Shown piece by piece: positions 14,417-16,634 of a stretch of DNA of 16,634 nt. The position numbers and the translations under genes are program-made. How positions within the stretch are numbered: position 1 is the stretch's first letter; every line of letters begins with the position of its first letter. Under the pieces are notes generated by a model. That model was not told where the DNA came from and searched no databases. It was given only the letters and a program-made list of their open reading frames with translations. Source of the DNA: Atopobium sp. Lineage in GTDB: Bacteria; Actinomycetota; Coriobacteriia; Coriobacteriales; Atopobiaceae. The stretch is taken from contig JABZHP010000020.1 in NCBI GenBank assembly GCA_015258785.1, positions 1-16,634 on the forward strand, written 5' to 3'.

Positions 14417-14424
14417 GAAAATTC

Positions 14425-14499
14425 TGGCTCCCCGAGCAGGATTTGAACCTGCGACACGCTGATTAACAGTCAGCTGCGCTACCGCTGCGCCATCGGGGA
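14425..14499 (-). tRNA. tRNA-Asn (anticodon GUU)
   Basis: 75 nt including encoded CCA. Acceptor TCCCCGA/TCGGGGA, D arm GCGC-AGCGGTA-GCGC, anticodon arm CTGAC-TGTTAAT-CAG with anticodon GTT, T arm GCAGG-TTCAAAT-CCTGC, discriminator G. It has its own promoter and terminator and sits downstream of rpoD on the same strand. Confidence 0.96.
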
Positions 14500-14525
14500 A
14501 TATGTATGCTTCTCAGCGGTGTTTA

Positions 14526-14554
14526 AGTATAGAGAGACATTCCAAACCATGCAA
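14526..14554 (-). promoter_or_regulatory. Promoter of tRNA-Asn
   Basis: Minus strand -35 TTGCAT (14554-14549), 17-bp spacer, -10 TATACT (14531-14526). The start point would be about 20 nt before the tRNA 5' end. Confidence 0.75.
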
Positions 14555-14620
14555 GCATTATTTAGAAAAAATTTATTCAAATTATTCTTGCACAATCTCT
14601 TGCATACCTAAACCAAGAAG

Positions 14621-15988
14621 CTACTCCTCCATGTAGTCCTTAAGACGACCGGACCTAGAAGGATGACGAAGCTTTGCCAAGGTCTTGGACTCAATCTGAC
14701 GAATACGCTCACGCGTAACGCCAAACTCCTTGCCTACCTCTTCAAGGGTACGAGGATGACCGTCCTCAAGACCAAAGCGGAACTTAATAACCTTACGCTC
14801 ACGATCAGCAAGGCCGTCAAGAACCTGCTCAAGCTGCTCACGAAGCATTGAATCAGAAGCTGCATCTGGTGGAGCAACGGCTGAAGAGTCCTCAATAAAG
14901 TCTCCAAGCTGGGAATCTTCTTCTTCACCAATAGGCGTCTCAAGAGAGACAGGCTCCTGGCTAATCTTCTGAATCTCGCGGACGCGATCAGGAGACATAC
15001 CCATTTCTGCGCCAATCTCTTCTGGAGAGGGATCTCTACCAAGATCTTGCAGAAGCTGACGCTGAACACGGATGAGCTTATTGATAGTCTCTACCATGTG
15101 AACAGGAATACGAATGGTACGAGCTTGGTCCGCAATAGCACGGGTAATTGCCTGGCGAATCCACCATGTAGCATATGTTGAGAACTTAAAGCCCTTGGTG
15201 TAGTCGAATTTCTCGACAGCACGAATAAGGCCCAGGTTACCTTCCTGGATAAGATCGAGGAACAGCATGCCACGGCCAACATAGCGCTTAGCAATTGAAA
15301 CGACAAGACGAAGGTTTGCAGAGATAAGCTGCTGCTTAGCGTCAAGTCCTACGGACTCAATACGCATGAGGCGGCGCTGCTCTGCACGGTTGAGCTCGAT
15401 GAGGCCATCCTCAAAGTCCTCCAGCTTCTGGGAAGCTGCAGTACCTGCCTCAATCTTCATAGCAAGGTGAACCTCTTCTGATGCAGTAAGCAGGTCTACC
15501 TTACCAATCTCTTTAAGATACATGCGGACAGGATCGCCGGTAAGCATAACCGTGGTGGTATCTGAGCGACGAGCACGAGCGCGAGAAGAACGTTTTGGCT
15601 TGGAGACTTTTGCCTTGGAGACAGAGCGGAGAGCCTCTTTGACCTCACGCGCCTCATTTACAGCATCAAAATCTTCATCATCTTCATCTTCAAAATCAGA
15701 TGAGTCATCCAAGTCATCATCGGATGAAAAATCATCCTCTACGGCGTCATCTTCAATGGCGAAAGAAACGGTTGCTTCAGATGCGGTAGTAATCTCTACA
15801 CCTTTAACGCGCAGCGAATCATACAGATCAGAAAGCTCATCATCGTTAACGTCAACGTCACGAATGGCAACCTGAATATCGTCTTCGCTGATACTACCGT
15901 TAGACTTTGAAGAACTTACCAGATCATCAACAATTTTAGTAAGCTCATCTGAGAGTTTGACCTCTTCATTTGCCTTTTTTGCAGCCAC
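14621..15988 (-). CDS. rpoD: Primary RNA polymerase sigma factor (sigma-70/RpoD)
   Basis: Directs RNA polymerase to housekeeping promoters. 455 aa. An N-terminal region 1.1-like segment (about 10-75) is followed by a strongly acidic stretch (80-110) and a basic linker (124-142). Region 1.2 starts at DPVRMYLKEIG (152-162); region 2 spans about 222-295 with the -10-recognising block (FSTYATWWIRQAITRAI, 269-285); region 3 follows; region 4 ends with the -35 helix-turn-helix (TLEEVGKEFGVTRERIRQIE, 414-433). Start GTG 15988 has GAAAGGAT upstream. It follows dnaG by 121 bp, the classic primase-sigma arrangement. Confidence 0.97.
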   Translation of the reverse strand: MAAKKANEEVKLSDELTKIVDDLVSSSKSNGSISEDDIQVAIRDVDVNDDELSDLYDSLRVKGVEITTASEATVSFAIEDDAVEDDFSSDDDLDDSSDFEDEDDEDFDAVNEAREVKEALRSVSKAKVSKPKRSSRARARRSDTTTVMLTGDPVRMYLKEIGKVDLLTASEEVHLAMKIEAGTAASQKLEDFEDGLIELNRAEQRRLMRIESVGLDAKQQLISANLRLVVSIAKRYVGRGMLFLDLIQEGNLGLIRAVEKFDYTKGFKFSTYATWWIRQAITRAIADQARTIRIPVHMVETINKLIRVQRQLLQDLGRDPSPEEIGAEMGMSPDRVREIQKISQEPVSLETPIGEEEDSQLGDFIEDSSAVAPPDAASDSMLREQLEQVLDGLADRERKVIKFRFGLEDGHPRTLEEVGKEFGVTRERIRQIESKTLAKLRHPSRSGRLKDYMEE

Positions 15989-16018
15989 AAATATCCTTTC
16001 GATAGATTAGCGCAAATC

Positions 16019-16049
16019 TTTATACCCAAAAGTTTCTCTACCTAATCAA
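16019..16049 (-). promoter_or_regulatory. Possible rpoD promoter
   Basis: Minus strand TTGATT (16049-16044), a long 19-bp spacer and TATAAA (16024-16019), 31 nt before the rpoD start. The spacing is poor. An inverted repeat CTACTCAT (16051-16058) / ATGAGTAG (16079-16086) lies just upstream. Confidence 0.25.
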
Positions 16050-16109
16050 ACTACTCATTTTAATTTATAAAAAATCAGATGAGTAGCATCCCCATAAAAT
16101 GAGTATTTT

Positions 16110-16634
16110 CTACTGCCCCGAAGTAAGCCTCTTGCCTAGCTCAAGCGCTCGTGCCTGAAGCTCCTGCGCAGCAGCAAGTTGCTCTTCAGCAAGTGTTCCG
16201 CTTGAAGACTCCCCTGCATAAGAACTGGAGCGCAGATTTGATCGAATTTCTCGCAATTTACGTTGTACCGAGTAGTAGTCAACAGTGTCCACAATAAACT
16301 CAAGCGAGCGACGTGTATCGGAGTTGCCCTCAGATATCACGCGACCAGAAGAAAGAATAGCTGCCGCATTTGGCTCAACAGCCGCAGCCGCGGCAACAAC
16401 CTGCGCTGGCGTAGCACCCTCTGGAGTAGCAAGCATGGCCCACGCCATGGTTTGATGACGAGCATCGGCCCAGACAAAGTCTGCAATACGGTCTTGATAC
16501 TCTCGCACTAAAGACAAGTTTGTTGCCATAGCACTTAAGAGCTCAAGCTCTGAGTTAACCTGCCTGCGATCTTCTGCGGAGAGACCCTGTGAGCCTCGTG
16601 GCTCATACGTATCAGCAGAAACACTATACGATGA
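16110..16634 (-). CDS. dnaG: DNA primase, C-terminal part (5' end outside window)
   Basis: The frame is open from the right edge to the stop at 16110 (174 residues seen). The part in view has no Toprim or zinc motif; it is an alanine-rich helical C-terminal region with LELLSAMATNLSLVREYQDRIADFVWAD followed by more helices, resembling the helicase (DnaB)-binding domain at the end of DnaG. The call rests on that resemblance and on the conserved dnaG-rpoD order. The Met at 16529 is internal, not the start: 35 upstream codons are open with a matching domain pattern. Confidence 0.78.
   Translation of the reverse strand, partial: SSYSVSADTYEPRGSQGLSAEDRRQVNSELELLSAMATNLSLVREYQDRIADFVWADARHQTMAWAMLATPEGATPAQVVAAAAAVEPNAAAILSSGRVISEGNSDTRRSLEFIVDTVDYYSVQRKLREIRSNLRSSSYAGESSSGTLAEEQLAAAQELQARALELGKRLTSGQ

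Overview
The window looks like chromosomal DNA of a moderate-GC actinobacterium of the class Coriobacteriia (Atopobium/Lancefieldella/Olsenella-like). This is an inference from gene content: a dnaG-rpoD pair, an adjacent tRNA-Asn with encoded CCA, a pyrR-pyrB-pyrC operon, a Firmicute-style class II galT, and a Tat-lipoprotein sugar-binding protein. No phage genes, transposase or CRISPR array were found.

Layout. (1) 1-2460, minus strand: pyrR-pyrB-pyrC with overlapping genes, controlled by a leader that ends in a clear intrinsic terminator (attenuator) just before pyrR; pyrC runs off the left edge. (2) 2456-3559, minus: an orphan Wzt/TagH-type ABC ATPase with an unusual N-terminal beta-sandwich domain. 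(3) 3636-8995: a LacI-family regulator (minus) diverges from galM-galK-galT (plus), which closes with a strong terminator. (4) 8996-9542: a gene-free convergent intergenic region holding a mirrored array of a 22-bp repeat, the mgl terminator and GC-rich short repeats. (5) 9543-14111, minus: mglB-mglA-mglC, a galactose/methyl-galactoside ABC importer. (6) 14389-14554, minus: tRNA-Asn(GUU) with its own promoter and terminator. (7) 14621-16634, minus: the primary sigma factor rpoD and the 3' end of dnaG.

How it works together. A 14-bp LacI-type operator (TGAGTACGTWAACA) occurs three times, at lacI, galM and mglB, inside a 17-nt identity between the gal and mgl control regions. The regulator therefore probably controls itself, galactose uptake (MglBAC) and the first Leloir steps (GalM, GalK, GalT). 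No galE is present in the window.

Most notable: the galactose-binding protein MglB appears to be circularly permuted. The segment that normally forms the N-terminus of the mature protein (Y..DNF sugar-binding motif through the Asn91-equivalent strand) sits at the C-terminus. The protein begins, after a Tat-type lipoprotein signal, at the strand usually about 100 residues into the mature protein. Nearly all known sugar contacts are retained. Its partner permease MglC carries an extra ~220-residue charged, probably coiled-coil N-terminal extension. The second notable structure is the inverted 22-bp repeat array at 9038-9268, with a 41-42 bp period.
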